A stretch of DNA of 64,000 bases, taken from Capnocytophaga sp. (lineage in GTDB: Bacteria > Bacteroidota > Bacteroidia > Flavobacteriales > Flavobacteriaceae). The stretch covers positions 60,483-124,482 of the forward strand of contig NZ_JAUNKD010000003.1 in assembly GCF_030532915.1 (NCBI RefSeq), written 5' to 3'. Below the pieces are notes generated by a model. It saw only the letters and a program-made list of their open reading frames with translations. It did not search any database and was not told the DNA's origin. A program made the position numbers and the translations under genes. Positions 9,727 through 17,939 of the stretch are shown here, in pieces (position 1 is the stretch's first letter; each line of letters begins with the position of its first letter).

Positions 9727-11898
9727 TTAACTTTTCTTTTCAACCAATTCCAATTGCGATAACGTAACGGAGGTGGTAAACATTCCGTAATTGACGATGG
9801 CCTTGTCCCGCTCAATTTTGTCGATGCTTCCCACGCTGCGGCTGTCCTTAATCCGCACACGATCACCGACTTTCAAGGCTCGTTGCATTTTTTCTTTGGC
9901 GACTTTTTCTTGTTTTATTTTCTCTTTTTTCTCGGCTTTTTTCTGCTCCCGAATGGTTTCCATTTGTTTTTGAACTTCGGCTTCGGTTTCTTTTTTCTGC
10001 TGTTTTTGTTTGTGCTTTTCCAATTTTGAAAGTTGTTTGCGTTTGGCGTTTTCACTTTCTATAATTCGCAGTATATCAGAAACTAACGGACGTTTTTTGC
10101 CGTCGTAAAAATACCGCTCGGCAACTTCGTCGATTTTATTTCCTAATGAAATCATTCGCTGATTTTGGTCGTACAATTCTTGATAATTCACCAATTTGGA
10201 TTTTATGCGGTCGTTGAGTTGTTCCAATCGTTTGGCTTCTTCGCGTGCTTTTGTTTCTTCATCTTTCAGATTTTCAGCGGTTTTCTCCATTTTGCTGCGT
10301 TCTTTTTGCAACTTGGCGATGGTGGCATCAAACCGCACCTTGTCTTTTTCAATTTTCTTTTTTGCCCGATTTATAAGTCCGAACGGAATGCCGTTTTTCT
10401 GTGCCACTTCAAAGGTGAATGAGCTACCCGCCTCGCCCACAATGAGTTTGTAAATGGGCTCTAACGTCTTGTCATTGAACAACATATTGGCGTTGGTAGC
10501 GTGCGGAAGTTCATTGGCAAGTATCTTCAAATTGGCGTAATGGGTGGTAATCACGCCAAAAGCCTTTCGGTGGTAAAATTCTTCTAAGAAAACCTCTGCC
10601 AAAGCTCCGCCCAGTTCGGGGTCGCTTCCCGTTCCAAATTCATCAATCAAAAACAGGGTTTCGGCATTGCATTTCCGTAAGAAATAATTCATATTTTTAA
10701 GTCGATAACTATACGTACTTAAATGATTTTCAATGGATTGATTGTCGCCAATATCGGTTAAAATTCTGCTGAATAAACACATTTTTGACCGATGATGCAC
10801 AGGAACGAGCATCGCACTTTGCAACATTAGTTGCAGTAATCCGATGGTTTTCAGGGTGATACTTTTTCCTCCGGCGTTCGGGCCCGAAATGACGATAATT
10901 CGCGATTGGTCAGAGAGTTGAATGTTTTGAGGATAGGTGGGACTGCCTTCCTTTTGGTTGTTCAAGTAGAGCAACGGGTGGTAGGCTTCCTTCAAGTCCA
11001 AAATGCGTTCGTCGGTAATTTCAGGTAGTAACCCATTCATATTCAGCGCATATTTCGCTTTGGCATAAATAATGTCGATGGCTGTTACGTAACTTTGATA
11101 ATCTTTGAAAAGCCATACAAATTCGCTCAAAAATGCGGTGAGTTGCTTTAAAATCCGTTGGATTTCTTCCTTTTCGTCATACAGCAAGTTGGTCAGCTCG
11201 CGGGAGTACATTTCGGTTTGTTTCGGTTCGATGTAAACGATGCTTCCTGTTTTTGAACTTCCTAATACTGTGCCACTTACCTTGCGTCTGTGCATCGCTT
11301 TTACGGCAAGCACGCGACGGTTTTCAACTACGGTTTCGCGAATGTCATCCAAATAATCCGAAGCGTTGTATTCTGCCAATGCACGGTTAAAACTCTCGTT
11401 GATTTTTCCTTTTAACTGACTGATTTCCTTTCGGATAGTAGCCAAAGCGGGTGAGGCTTCGTTTTTGATTTCGCCAAATTTATCAATAATTTTTTCGACG
11501 GCTTCCGCAATTTCGGTGGTGTACTCAATGCTCTCGGAAGTTTGGTGCAAAATCGGGTACAATTCTTTAAATTTTCGAAAGAAAAGAATGTGCATATTAA
11601 CGGTTTGCGAAAGCGTATAGAGTTTCCGAATGCCGGCAATTTCCAGCGTAGTATCCTCAATTTGAAGCAGTTTGATTTCCGAGCTTACTTTCTCGCAGCC
11701 GTGAGCGGGAATCACGTTGTTATTTTGAAAAGAAGACACGTATTCGTTGGTTTGTTGTAAGGCGAAAAGCAATGCTTCTTTATCGTCAAAGGGTTTGATT
11801 TTCAGTGCATATTTTTTCCCCAGTTCGGTTTGGCAAATTTCGGAAATTTGTGAAAGTACCGTGCCAAACTCCAAATCTTCAAGTGTTTTTTGAGTCAT
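9727..11898 (-). CDS. mutS2: MutS2-family ATPase without Smr domain
   Basis: A cytosolic DNA- or ribosome-acting ATPase of the MutS2 family (anti-recombination and ribosome-collision roles are known for relatives). In order: N-terminal lever/core helices (1-290), ABC-type ATPase with Walker A VISGPNAGGKS near residue 340 and Walker B LFLIDEFGTGSDPELG near 417, then a long Lys/Glu-rich coiled coil (about 510-660) and a small SH3/KOW-like end (VGDRVRIKDSRSVGSI). Typical MutS2 proteins of 780-800 residues end in an Smr nuclease domain; this one stops at 723 and has none. No mismatch-recognition domain I (Phe-x-Glu) is present, so it is not MutS1. Confidence 0.93.
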   Translation of the reverse strand: MTQKTLEDLEFGTVLSQISEICQTELGKKYALKIKPFDDKEALLFALQQTNEYVSSFQNNNVIPAHGCEKVSSEIKLLQIEDTTLEIAGIRKLYTLSQTVNMHILFFRKFKELYPILHQTSESIEYTTEIAEAVEKIIDKFGEIKNEASPALATIRKEISQLKGKINESFNRALAEYNASDYLDDIRETVVENRRVLAVKAMHRRKVSGTVLGSSKTGSIVYIEPKQTEMYSRELTNLLYDEKEEIQRILKQLTAFLSEFVWLFKDYQSYVTAIDIIYAKAKYALNMNGLLPEITDERILDLKEAYHPLLYLNNQKEGSPTYPQNIQLSDQSRIIVISGPNAGGKSITLKTIGLLQLMLQSAMLVPVHHRSKMCLFSRILTDIGDNQSIENHLSTYSYRLKNMNYFLRKCNAETLFLIDEFGTGSDPELGGALAEVFLEEFYHRKAFGVITTHYANLKILANELPHATNANMLFNDKTLEPIYKLIVGEAGSSFTFEVAQKNGIPFGLINRAKKKIEKDKVRFDATIAKLQKERSKMEKTAENLKDEETKAREEAKRLEQLNDRIKSKLVNYQELYDQNQRMISLGNKIDEVAERYFYDGKKRPLVSDILRIIESENAKRKQLSKLEKHKQKQQKKETEAEVQKQMETIREQKKAEKKEKIKQEKVAKEKMQRALKVGDRVRIKDSRSVGSIDKIERDKAIVNYGMFTTSVTLSQLELVEKKS

Positions 11899-12072
11899 TT
11901 TCTGTACAACTTCTAATTTTCAGACGGCGAAAATAAGCATTTTATTTGAGCATATGATTAAAAACGTTCATTTTTCAATCAATTAAATATTAAAAAAACA
12001 GTTTTTTGACGATTAATTCATTTTGTTTTTGTGACTTTGTACGAAACAATCGACAGTAAAAACCATAATAAT

Positions 12073-12519
12073 ATGAAAAAAATTTTATGTCTCTTTTTGT
12101 TGTTGCCTTTTCTCGTAAACTGTGAGAAGGAGGTGATTTATTGTCAAAATCAACCTAAAATATTTCAAATAATTATTCCGGAAAATTCTTCTCAATATGC
12201 TTATTTCGTGAATGATACAGGGAAGGCAGATACGCAAAACATTACAGTATATAAATTGGTAAACAACTTGCCTATGGCGTATGATATTGAAATCGGTGAG
12301 TCCAAACATATATCGATAGGTATTTTTGCCACTCGGGTTGATTTTTATACCAATAAAACGGAAACTATCTATCTGAAAAACAAGGCTAAAACATACCGCC
12401 TTGATGTTAAAGGAAGTCATCTCGGGAATGAAAAATGCGGTTATTATGGCAACCTTTTGGAGGTTTCAGTTGATGGCGTTCCGCAAGAAGTTAATCAAAG
12501 TGATTTTACTTTGAAATAG
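12073..12519 (+). CDS. Hypothetical lipoprotein
   Basis: 148 residues when started at MKKILCLFLL. A longer in-frame GTG start at 12031 would place non-signal residues ahead of an obvious signal peptide and is rejected. The lipobox is LVNCEKE (Cys near residue 17). Two or three further Cys (YCQN, KCGY) could form a disulfide. The rest is beta-rich (NDTGKADTQNITVYKL and similar). A weak TGACTTTG box lies at 12032-12039. It converges on the gene at 12553. No family is recognised. Confidence 0.7.
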   Translation: MKKILCLFLLLPFLVNCEKEVIYCQNQPKIFQIIIPENSSQYAYFVNDTGKADTQNITVYKLVNNLPMAYDIEIGESKHISIGIFATRVDFYTNKTETIYLKNKAKTYRLDVKGSHLGNEKCGYYGNLLEVSVDGVPQEVNQSDFTLK

Positions 12520-12534
12520 TGTAATTAATATCCT

Positions 12535-12549
12535 AATAACACTGTTATT
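12535..12549. terminator. Short hairpin between convergent genes
   Basis: AATAAC-ACT-GTTATT followed by TCTTT. The 6-bp stem is weak; it may serve as a terminator for the lipoprotein gene. Confidence 0.3.
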
Positions 12550-12552
12550 TCT

Positions 12553-13254
12553 TTAAAAATCAAAATAGTATCCCAATCCGGTTTGAATGGAATTGTGGTT
12601 GAATTGGATTTTTGTTTTTTCGAAGTAAACTTCATAGGTGTTAAAAATCCCAAAATGGTATGAAATTTTTACGGTGAGTCGTTTGTTTAATTGGAGAGAC
12701 ACTCCCGTTTGTCCTCGTAAGCTGAAAATGTCAAAATTGCCTTTTAATTTTGTAGGTTCTTGATGCTCAGGAGGAAATGGGATTGGAGGAGATGGAGCTT
12801 TAGTGTTTTTTTCTGACAAAGTTCCGTAAAAAATTAAAGAAGGTTGTATGCCGGTATAAATTCGTAATTTGCCGATGTAATGAATCAAATTAATTTCTGT
12901 ACTTACTTGATAGATAGTTAATTTTAGTGTTGCGTTGCGGTACTTTTCAATCTCGTCCGGAAAAGTCTTTTTGATGAAGAAGGTTGTATTTTCTAATTTT
13001 CCGCCTGATTGTGCGATTTTTAAACAAATATCTATTAGAAGCGACGAGCTGATTTGCCATTGCTTTCCACCGGCAATAAAAAATCCTTGTTTTACGTCAG
13101 AAAGGAATCGTAAATTACTGATTTCGGGGGCTTTTGCTTCAATGTTTGAAAACGTAAATCCCATAGCTATGTATTTGTTATAGCCTATCAAGTCTTTGTT
13201 CGTTTGTCCCGAAACGGAAAAATGGATTAAAAGTAAAAATATGACTTTTTTCAT
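12553..13254 (-). CDS. Hypothetical outer-membrane beta-barrel protein
   Basis: A 233-residue protein with a short signal peptide (MKKVIFLLLIHFSVSGQ). The body alternates hydrophobic and polar residues and finishes with GLGYYFDF, a terminal Phe typical of outer-membrane barrels. The segment FDIFSLRGQTGVSLQLNKRLTVKISYHFG is porin-like (OMP_b-brl type). Ligand or function unknown. The next gene upstream (13346) encodes another small barrel in the same direction. Confidence 0.7.
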   Translation of the reverse strand: MKKVIFLLLIHFSVSGQTNKDLIGYNKYIAMGFTFSNIEAKAPEISNLRFLSDVKQGFFIAGGKQWQISSSLLIDICLKIAQSGGKLENTTFFIKKTFPDEIEKYRNATLKLTIYQVSTEINLIHYIGKLRIYTGIQPSLIFYGTLSEKNTKAPSPPIPFPPEHQEPTKLKGNFDIFSLRGQTGVSLQLNKRLTVKISYHFGIFNTYEVYFEKTKIQFNHNSIQTGLGYYFDF

Positions 13255-13266
13255 CGAAAAAAGAAA

Positions 13267-13333
13267 GACTTTTTCAAAAACGAAACGTCTAAATTAATGA
13301 TTATTAGTTAAAAATGTCGTTTTTGAAAAAGTC
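13267..13333. repeat. 17-bp perfect inverted repeat, 33-nt loop
   Basis: GACTTTTTCAAAAACGA (13267-13283) and its exact complement (13317-13333). On the minus strand it is followed by TTTCTTTTTTC, so it may terminate the gene ending at 13346, but stem and loop are longer than usual. Confidence 0.6.
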
Positions 13334-13345
13334 CTCAATAAGTAT

Positions 13346-14053
13346 TTAAAATTTGTATCCCACACCAATTTGCAAGTGGCGTTGTTTTAGGTTTATAAAA
13401 TCAGTGAAGTTTTTGTTTAGCGATGAAAGTCCCCAATTATAACGCACTTCGGCAAAGAAATTATCCGTGAAAGCATATTCTGCCCCAATGTGTAACCCAA
13501 AAGTTGCCGAGCTCAATTGTTTGTTGGCTTCGTCATTGATTTTGAGCTGATTTTCTCGTTCAATTTCTTCAATAAGATTGCGTTTTTTGCCTTCAACAAT
13601 TCCCTCCATACTGGCTGAAACTCCTAATGAAACGTTTATATCAAAACCTCCGTTTACTGAAAATTTGTCAAATCCGTACTTGGCAAATATCGGAATTGCC
13701 AATTGATGTAGGGTAACAACTGCCTTTCCGTCAATAACTGATGTTAGAAATTCTTCTCCTAATTGCTCATTATTAAATGTTTTAGGAAGTTTACTTACAT
13801 CGGCAGTTAATTTGCCTCCTAAATTCACATAAAGCACCTCTGCCTGAATACTGAAATTGTTGCCAAAGCCGTACTCAACCAAACCACCGGCGTAAAACCC
13901 TGATTTGTTGCCAAGAAGAATTTTAACGCTACTGGCAGGTGATGAAATACTCAAATTAGAAAGTTCATAACCTGCTTTTGCGCCATAACGAAACTGTGCC
14001 TTAGCACTCATTGCTGTGAGTATAAACATACCCATTAACAAGATTTTTTTCAT
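13346..14053 (-). CDS. Outer-membrane beta-barrel (porin family) protein
   Basis: 235 residues starting at MKKILLMGMF; an ATG three codons earlier precedes the Lys-rich signal start and is less likely. The signal peptide ends near SAKAQ. The mature part (FRYGAKAGYELSNLSIS ... YGFGNNFSIQAEVLY ... VGYKF) is a classic 8-stranded OmpA/OmpX-like PF13568-type barrel of about 215 residues with a terminal Phe. Its role is unknown; such proteins are abundant in flavobacteria. It has its own -7 box. Confidence 0.85.
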   Translation of the reverse strand: MKKILLMGMFILTAMSAKAQFRYGAKAGYELSNLSISSPASSVKILLGNKSGFYAGGLVEYGFGNNFSIQAEVLYVNLGGKLTADVSKLPKTFNNEQLGEEFLTSVIDGKAVVTLHQLAIPIFAKYGFDKFSVNGGFDINVSLGVSASMEGIVEGKKRNLIEEIERENQLKINDEANKQLSSATFGLHIGAEYAFTDNFFAEVRYNWGLSSLNKNFTDFINLKQRHLQIGVGYKF

Positions 14054-14080
14054 TTGAAACAAAAATAAAAGTTAGTGATA

Positions 14081-14088
14081 CAAAGGTA
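14081..14088 (-). promoter_or_regulatory. -7 box (TACCTTTG on minus strand)
   Basis: CAAAGGTA on the + strand is TACCTTTG on the minus strand, 28 bp before the barrel gene start at 14053. Confidence 0.6.
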
Positions 14089-14158
14089 CCATTTTACCTT
14101 ATCTCATTTGTTAAGTGAATCATAAATTTTTGTTAAAAATATCTTTCGTGTTAATGTT

Positions 14159-14800
14159 TCATAAGATTCTTGAAACACTGAGCCCGTCGCGGATAGGCAA
14201 CAAAATGGTTTCAACGCGCGGGTCATTTTTAATTTTCTGATTGTAAGCGATTAATGCTTTTGTTTGCTGGTCGTTTTGCTTTATTTCTTCCACTACTTTT
14301 CCGCTCCAAAGCACATTGTCCGATAAAATAATGCCTCCTTTATTCATTTTTTCGATAACCAAATCAAAGTAATTGGCGTAATTTTTTTTGTCGGCATCAA
14401 TGAACACCAAATCGAATTTTGCGTTTAATTTCGGTATGATATCTATGGCTTGCCCCAAATGCTGAATAATTTGCGTTCCTTTTCCGCTTCGGTTAAAAAA
14501 CTCACGTTGAAGGTCTTGCAGTTCTTCGTTTACGTCAATGGTGTGTAAAATTCCGTTGGGTTGTAAGCCTTCGGCAAGGCAAAGGGTGGCGTATCCGGTG
14601 TAAGTTCCTATTTCTAAAATAGTTACGGGATTGACTAATTTTGACAACAGGCTTAAAAGTCTGCCCTGAAAATGCCCGCTCAGCATACGGGGTTGCAATA
14701 CGTTTAAAAATGTTCGTTTGGAAAGTTCTTGCAATAAAATAGGTTCATTTTCAGTGTGTTGTGTGGTGTATTGTTCTATTTTTTTAGGTAAAAAGTGCAT
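14159..14800 (-). CDS. Class I SAM-dependent O-methyltransferase
   Basis: A 213-residue cytosolic methyltransferase of the caffeoyl-CoA/catechol O-methyltransferase family (PF01596). Motif I is LEIGTYTGYATLCLA near residue 61-75, followed by the acidic ribose-binding strand (LHTIDVNEE), the metal and catalytic strand LVFIDADKKNY near residue 132-142 and LSDNVLWSGKV. The metal-coordinating Asp and Asp-Asn pair are present. The natural substrate is unknown. A TATATTTG box (14863-14870, minus strand) lies upstream. Confidence 0.92.
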   Translation of the reverse strand: MHFLPKKIEQYTTQHTENEPILLQELSKRTFLNVLQPRMLSGHFQGRLLSLLSKLVNPVTILEIGTYTGYATLCLAEGLQPNGILHTIDVNEELQDLQREFFNRSGKGTQIIQHLGQAIDIIPKLNAKFDLVFIDADKKNYANYFDLVIEKMNKGGIILSDNVLWSGKVVEEIKQNDQQTKALIAYNQKIKNDPRVETILLPIRDGLSVSRIL

Positions 14801-14862
14801 TTTTTTAGATATTTCAATTCTTTTTAAACTGAATTTATCGGGTTGTTACAATAAAAATCGGG

Positions 14863-14870
14863 CAAATATA
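14863..14870 (-). promoter_or_regulatory. -7 box (TATATTTG on minus strand) for O-methyltransferase
   Basis: CAAATATA on the + strand, about 63 bp before the gene start at 14800. Confidence 0.5.
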
Positions 14871-14910
14871 ATAAGATAATTCACAGTGCAGAAAACTTTA
14901 AACGATAATT

Positions 14911-14942
14911 TTTGCGGATTTTTTAAATCTTCTTTATTTTTG
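14911..14942 (+). promoter_or_regulatory. Candidate promoter of double PPIase gene
   Basis: TTTTG at 14911-14915 and TATTTTG at 14936-14942 are 20 bp apart. The -7 box is one base short of TAnnTTTG. It lies inside a longer in-frame reading (from 14886), which argues for the start at 14964. Confidence 0.45.
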
Positions 14943-14963
14943 CAACTTCAAAAAAATAAAGAA

Positions 14964-15896
14964 ATGCAAAACGGAATTTACGCAAAGTTTAAAACAAATA
15001 AAGGCAGTATTTTAGTGAAACTAACGCACGATAAAACCCCCGGAACGGTTGGGAATTTCGTGGCATTAGCCGAAGGAAAACAAAAAAACAGCAGAAAACC
15101 TTTGGGCGAGCCTTATTACAACGGACTCACGTTTCACAGAGTGATTCCTGATTTTATGATTCAGGGTGGTTGCCCGTTGGGGACGGGAACCGGCGACCCC
15201 GGATATAAATTTGATGATGAGTTTATTAGCGACTTAAAACACGATAAACCCGGTGTGCTTTCAATGGCTAATGCCGGTCCCGGAACTAACGGAAGTCAGT
15301 TTTTTATCACTCACGCGCCAACCCCGTGGTTAGATGGCAAACACGCCGTTTTTGGGCAAGTGGTTGAAGGACAAGATGTAGTGGACAGCATTGCGCAAGG
15401 TGATAAAATTGAGGAAATTACCATTGTGCGGGTAGGAGAGGAAGCTGAAAAGTGGAATGCCGCCCAAGCCTTTGAAAACTTCAATGCCGAAAAAGCCAAA
15501 CGCCTTGAAGAAGAGCACCGAAAAGCAGAACAAGCCTTAGCCGCTGAAACCGAAGGATTTGAAAGAACTCAAAGCGGTCTTTTCTATAAAATTACGCACA
15601 AAGGTAACGGAAAAAAAGCACAAGTGGGCGATAACGTTTCCGTTCATTACACCGGAATGTTGCTTGACAAAACGGTTTTCGATTCGTCGCATCGCCGCAA
15701 TCAGCCGCTGTCGTTTACGGTGGGTGTGGGGCAAGTGATTTCGGGTTGGGACGAAGGTATTTTGTTGCTTGAAGAAGGAGACAAAGCCCGTTTGGTGATT
15801 CCTGCCGATTTAGCTTACGGAAGTCGCGGTGCTGGAGGTGTCATTCCGCCCAATGCGCCATTGATTTTTGATGTGGAACTGGTTGCCGTTCGATAA
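14964..15896 (+). CDS. Double-domain peptidyl-prolyl isomerase (cyclophilin + FKBP)
   Basis: A 310-residue protein with two unrelated prolyl isomerase domains. Residues about 1-150 are a cyclophilin ([39 protein letters not shown]). A charged helical linker rich in Glu/Lys/Ala follows (about 160-200), then an FKBP domain ([46 protein letters not shown]). There is no signal peptide, so it is cytosolic. The start at 14964 ([15 protein letters not shown]) is chosen because the upstream 26 codons contain the promoter-like box and have no family similarity. A bidirectional terminator follows. Confidence 0.92.
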   Translation: MQNGIYAKFKTNKGSILVKLTHDKTPGTVGNFVALAEGKQKNSRKPLGEPYYNGLTFHRVIPDFMIQGGCPLGTGTGDPGYKFDDEFISDLKHDKPGVLSMANAGPGTNGSQFFITHAPTPWLDGKHAVFGQVVEGQDVVDSIAQGDKIEEITIVRVGEEAEKWNAAQAFENFNAEKAKRLEEEHRKAEQALAAETEGFERTQSGLFYKITHKGNGKKAQVGDNVSVHYTGMLLDKTVFDSSHRRNQPLSFTVGVGQVISGWDEGILLLEEGDKARLVIPADLAYGSRGAGGVIPPNAPLIFDVELVAVR

Positions 15897-15899
15897 ACA

Positions 15900-15932
15900 A
15901 AAAATGCTCTCTATCAGGTAGAGAGCATTTTT
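15900..15932. terminator. Bidirectional terminator
   Basis: Stem ATGCTCTCTA / TAGAGAGCAT, loop TCAGG, flanked by A- and T-runs. It serves the + strand PPIase gene and the minus strand gene ending at 15933. Confidence 0.9.
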
Positions 15933-16319
15933 TTATTCGTTTATAATTTTTTGAATATCAGGCGGAAAATAATTTGCGCCTTTCATTACTTTTCCGTCTT
16001 CTCGGTAAATGGGTTTGCCGTTTTCGTCCAGTTTGCTCATATTGCTACGATGAATTTCGTTAAAAACTTCCTCAATTTTGTGTTGCAACCCGTGTTCAAT
16101 GATGGTTCCGCATAATATGTAGAGCATATCACCCAGTGCATCTGCTACTTCGGTTAGATTTTTATCGCGAGCCGCCTGCAAATATTCTGAATTTTCTTCT
16201 TCCATTAACTTAAAACGAAGCGTGATGAGTGCATCGCTTAAATCCGTTGTTGGGTTTTGGCGTACGTTAAGTCCGAAAGCCTTGTGAAATTCGGCTACCG
16301 ATTTTAGTTTATTTTGCAT
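15933..16319 (-). CDS. MazG/HisE-like nucleotide pyrophosphohydrolase
   Basis: A 128-residue all-alpha NTP pyrophosphohydrolase-like protein. Metal-binding acidic helices are visible: LMEEENSEYLQAARD (EExxE-type) and EVADALGDMLYILCG (ExxD). It would hydrolyse a nucleoside triphosphate or phosphoribosyl-ATP-like substrate to monophosphate and PPi, acting as a house-cleaning enzyme. The C-terminal segment MSKLDENGKPIYREDGKVMKG is typical of the 'phosphoribosyl-ATP pyrophosphohydrolase-like' group in Bacteroidota, separate from true HisE. It ends the leftward gene group that starts at 17826. Confidence 0.85.
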   Translation of the reverse strand: MQNKLKSVAEFHKAFGLNVRQNPTTDLSDALITLRFKLMEEENSEYLQAARDKNLTEVADALGDMLYILCGTIIEHGLQHKIEEVFNEIHRSNMSKLDENGKPIYREDGKVMKGANYFPPDIQKIINE

Positions 16320-16352
16320 AGATTCAATAGATTATAAATTAGTAAAGAAGCC

Positions 16353-17192
16353 TTAAAACGATTGTGTCAGCACGAAATTTTGATGTATCAAACCTTCGTC
16401 CATTCCTTCCGAAAAATAACTTTTGTTGTACTTCATCAAGTAAATGTACTTGATGTAACGTTGTATGCGTTCGCAAATCAGTACGTTAATGTTCATATCG
16501 CCAATGAAATACAGCGGAACGCGCTCCGGATTGATGTTCAATTGCTCAATGGTAAAGAGAATGTAATAGAGTAAATCGTCAAAAGTTTGGTATTCAAACC
16601 GATTGAAATAATAAAGTTTTTTATCGCGAAACATCACGAAATAGAACGAATTTTGCTCGGCATAAACGTACATAATTTCGTAGGCGTGTGAGGCATAATG
16701 CCGTAAAAGCATTCGCAAAAGTGATGATGAAAAGTGCTGGTATTCAAAAGCGCCGTAGTATTCGATTAATATATTATTAATCAGAATATCAGGGATATAT
16801 ACGTTTACGGTGTCGATAGGGACAATGCGGTCATATTCCACAAAATTCTCTTTCAAAGCCGAAACATCAATGCTGTATTTCAAATATTCAATGGCGTTTT
16901 TCTTTCCGTTGAAAAGCGCCTGCGGAATGAACGTGAAAATAGGCGTGTTGTGATACACTTTTATGTTGTTGAAATCTTGCCTAAGGTCTTCTTCTGATTC
17001 CAAAACGGCATAAATTTCCTGTTCAATGTCCTGTTTGGTTTTGTAGTTGAAGTTTATCGGGAAGTTGTAAATTGCTTCAACATAGTTCAATACAGGATTG
17101 AAGATACAAAAAGAAAGTCCATCCAAGTTAATTTGAATGGACAATTCCTTGAAATACGTTTTAAATATGCTATTTTCTTGCTGTTTTTGCAT
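16353..17192 (-). CDS. DUF3822 family protein
   Basis: About 279 residues from MQKQQENSIFK; an ATG at 17216 would give eight more residues (METGLRHT) and a 47-bp overlap with the upstream gene, so the shorter form with a 23-bp overlap is preferred. The sequence LSIQINLDGLSFCIFNP matches the start of DUF3822, a Flavobacteriia/Bacteroidota family with an actin-like (ASKHA) two-lobed layout suggested by ELSIQI...GLSFCI and FVMFRDKKLYYFNRFE repeats. Function unknown. It overlaps the membrane-anchored protein gene upstream, so the two are cotranscribed. Confidence 0.8.
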   Translation of the reverse strand: MQKQQENSIFKTYFKELSIQINLDGLSFCIFNPVLNYVEAIYNFPINFNYKTKQDIEQEIYAVLESEEDLRQDFNNIKVYHNTPIFTFIPQALFNGKKNAIEYLKYSIDVSALKENFVEYDRIVPIDTVNVYIPDILINNILIEYYGAFEYQHFSSSLLRMLLRHYASHAYEIMYVYAEQNSFYFVMFRDKKLYYFNRFEYQTFDDLLYYILFTIEQLNINPERVPLYFIGDMNINVLICERIQRYIKYIYLMKYNKSYFSEGMDEGLIHQNFVLTQSF

Positions 17193-17826
17193 CGTATGAC
17201 GTAGGCCAGTTTCCATTTGTGCTAAGTTCTTCCAATGAACCTACTTTAATTTCTGCACCTTTCACATCTTCAACCGAAGTTTTTACAATTTCTTTGGCGA
17301 TTTCATCTTTATCAAGCCCCCAAAGTACTTTTTCTTTCGGAACAGATACTTCAAAAACAGAAGCTGAATACCCGTTTTTGTCAAGAGAAGCCGTTTTTAA
17401 AACGAATTCTTCTTTCGGGTTTTGAGCCCCGGGAACGAATCTGAGGTCTTTATAACGGTCAGAGTTTTTGAATAAAGAATCTTTCACTTTAACATACCCC
17501 AACGTATCTACAACAACTCCTTGTTTTAGTACGTCAATTTTAAAGTTTTTGTCAAACTCCACCCAGCTTGTGTCGCGTTGTGAGGTGATGGTAAATTGCG
17601 CATTTTCAATGAATTTTGTTAATTCATCAAAGTTATTGGCATATTTACCCGTAATTACCCGATGCGCCTCTTGCACATCACGGATATCTTTCAATTTGCT
17701 GATTACTGCTGTGTAGCGTTCTGTTTTAATTTTGTTAAATTCAATGGGACCGGTAACCGATTTATAAATCAGGAAACAGAAAAACGACCCTACCGCCCAA
17801 AGTGCAATTTGTAAAATTTTTTTCAT
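17170..17826 (-). CDS. Conserved hypothetical membrane-anchored protein
   Basis: A 218-residue protein with one N-terminal hydrophobic segment (ILQIALWAVGSFFCFLIY, residues 4-21) without a clear cleavage site, so probably a membrane anchor with the rest outside the cytoplasm. The following helix, ISKLKDIRDVQEAHRVITGKY, resembles the long N-terminal helix plus Tyr-containing turn of pseudopilin-like proteins, but there is no prepilin peptidase site. Linked by overlap to DUF3822. Function unknown. Confidence 0.75.
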   Translation of the reverse strand: MKKILQIALWAVGSFFCFLIYKSVTGPIEFNKIKTERYTAVISKLKDIRDVQEAHRVITGKYANNFDELTKFIENAQFTITSQRDTSWVEFDKNFKIDVLKQGVVVDTLGYVKVKDSLFKNSDRYKDLRFVPGAQNPKEEFVLKTASLDKNGYSASVFEVSVPKEKVLWGLDKDEIAKEIVKTSVEDVKGAEIKVGSLEELSTNGNWPTSYDAKTARK

Positions 17827-17860
17827 TGTTTAAAAATATTTTTTCTTGACTGGTTTACTG

Positions 17861-17868
17861 CAAAGCTA
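17861..17868 (-). promoter_or_regulatory. -7 box (TAGCTTTG on minus strand)
   Basis: CAAAGCTA on the + strand, 35 bp before the start at 17826. It probably drives the anchored protein, DUF3822 and the MazG-like gene. Confidence 0.6.
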
Positions 17869-17911
17869 CGATTTTTTTTCATTCAAAAAAGTTTTTTGCC
17901 AAAAAAAATTA

Positions 17912-17919
17912 TATTTTTG
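17912..17919 (+). promoter_or_regulatory. -7 box (TATTTTTG) for helicase gene
   Basis: It matches TAnnTTTG, 21 bp before the helicase ATG. The upstream TTTG (17895-17898) is too close (13 bp) for a standard -33 element. Confidence 0.5.
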
Positions 17920-17939
17920 ACATCTCTATCAAAAAAACT

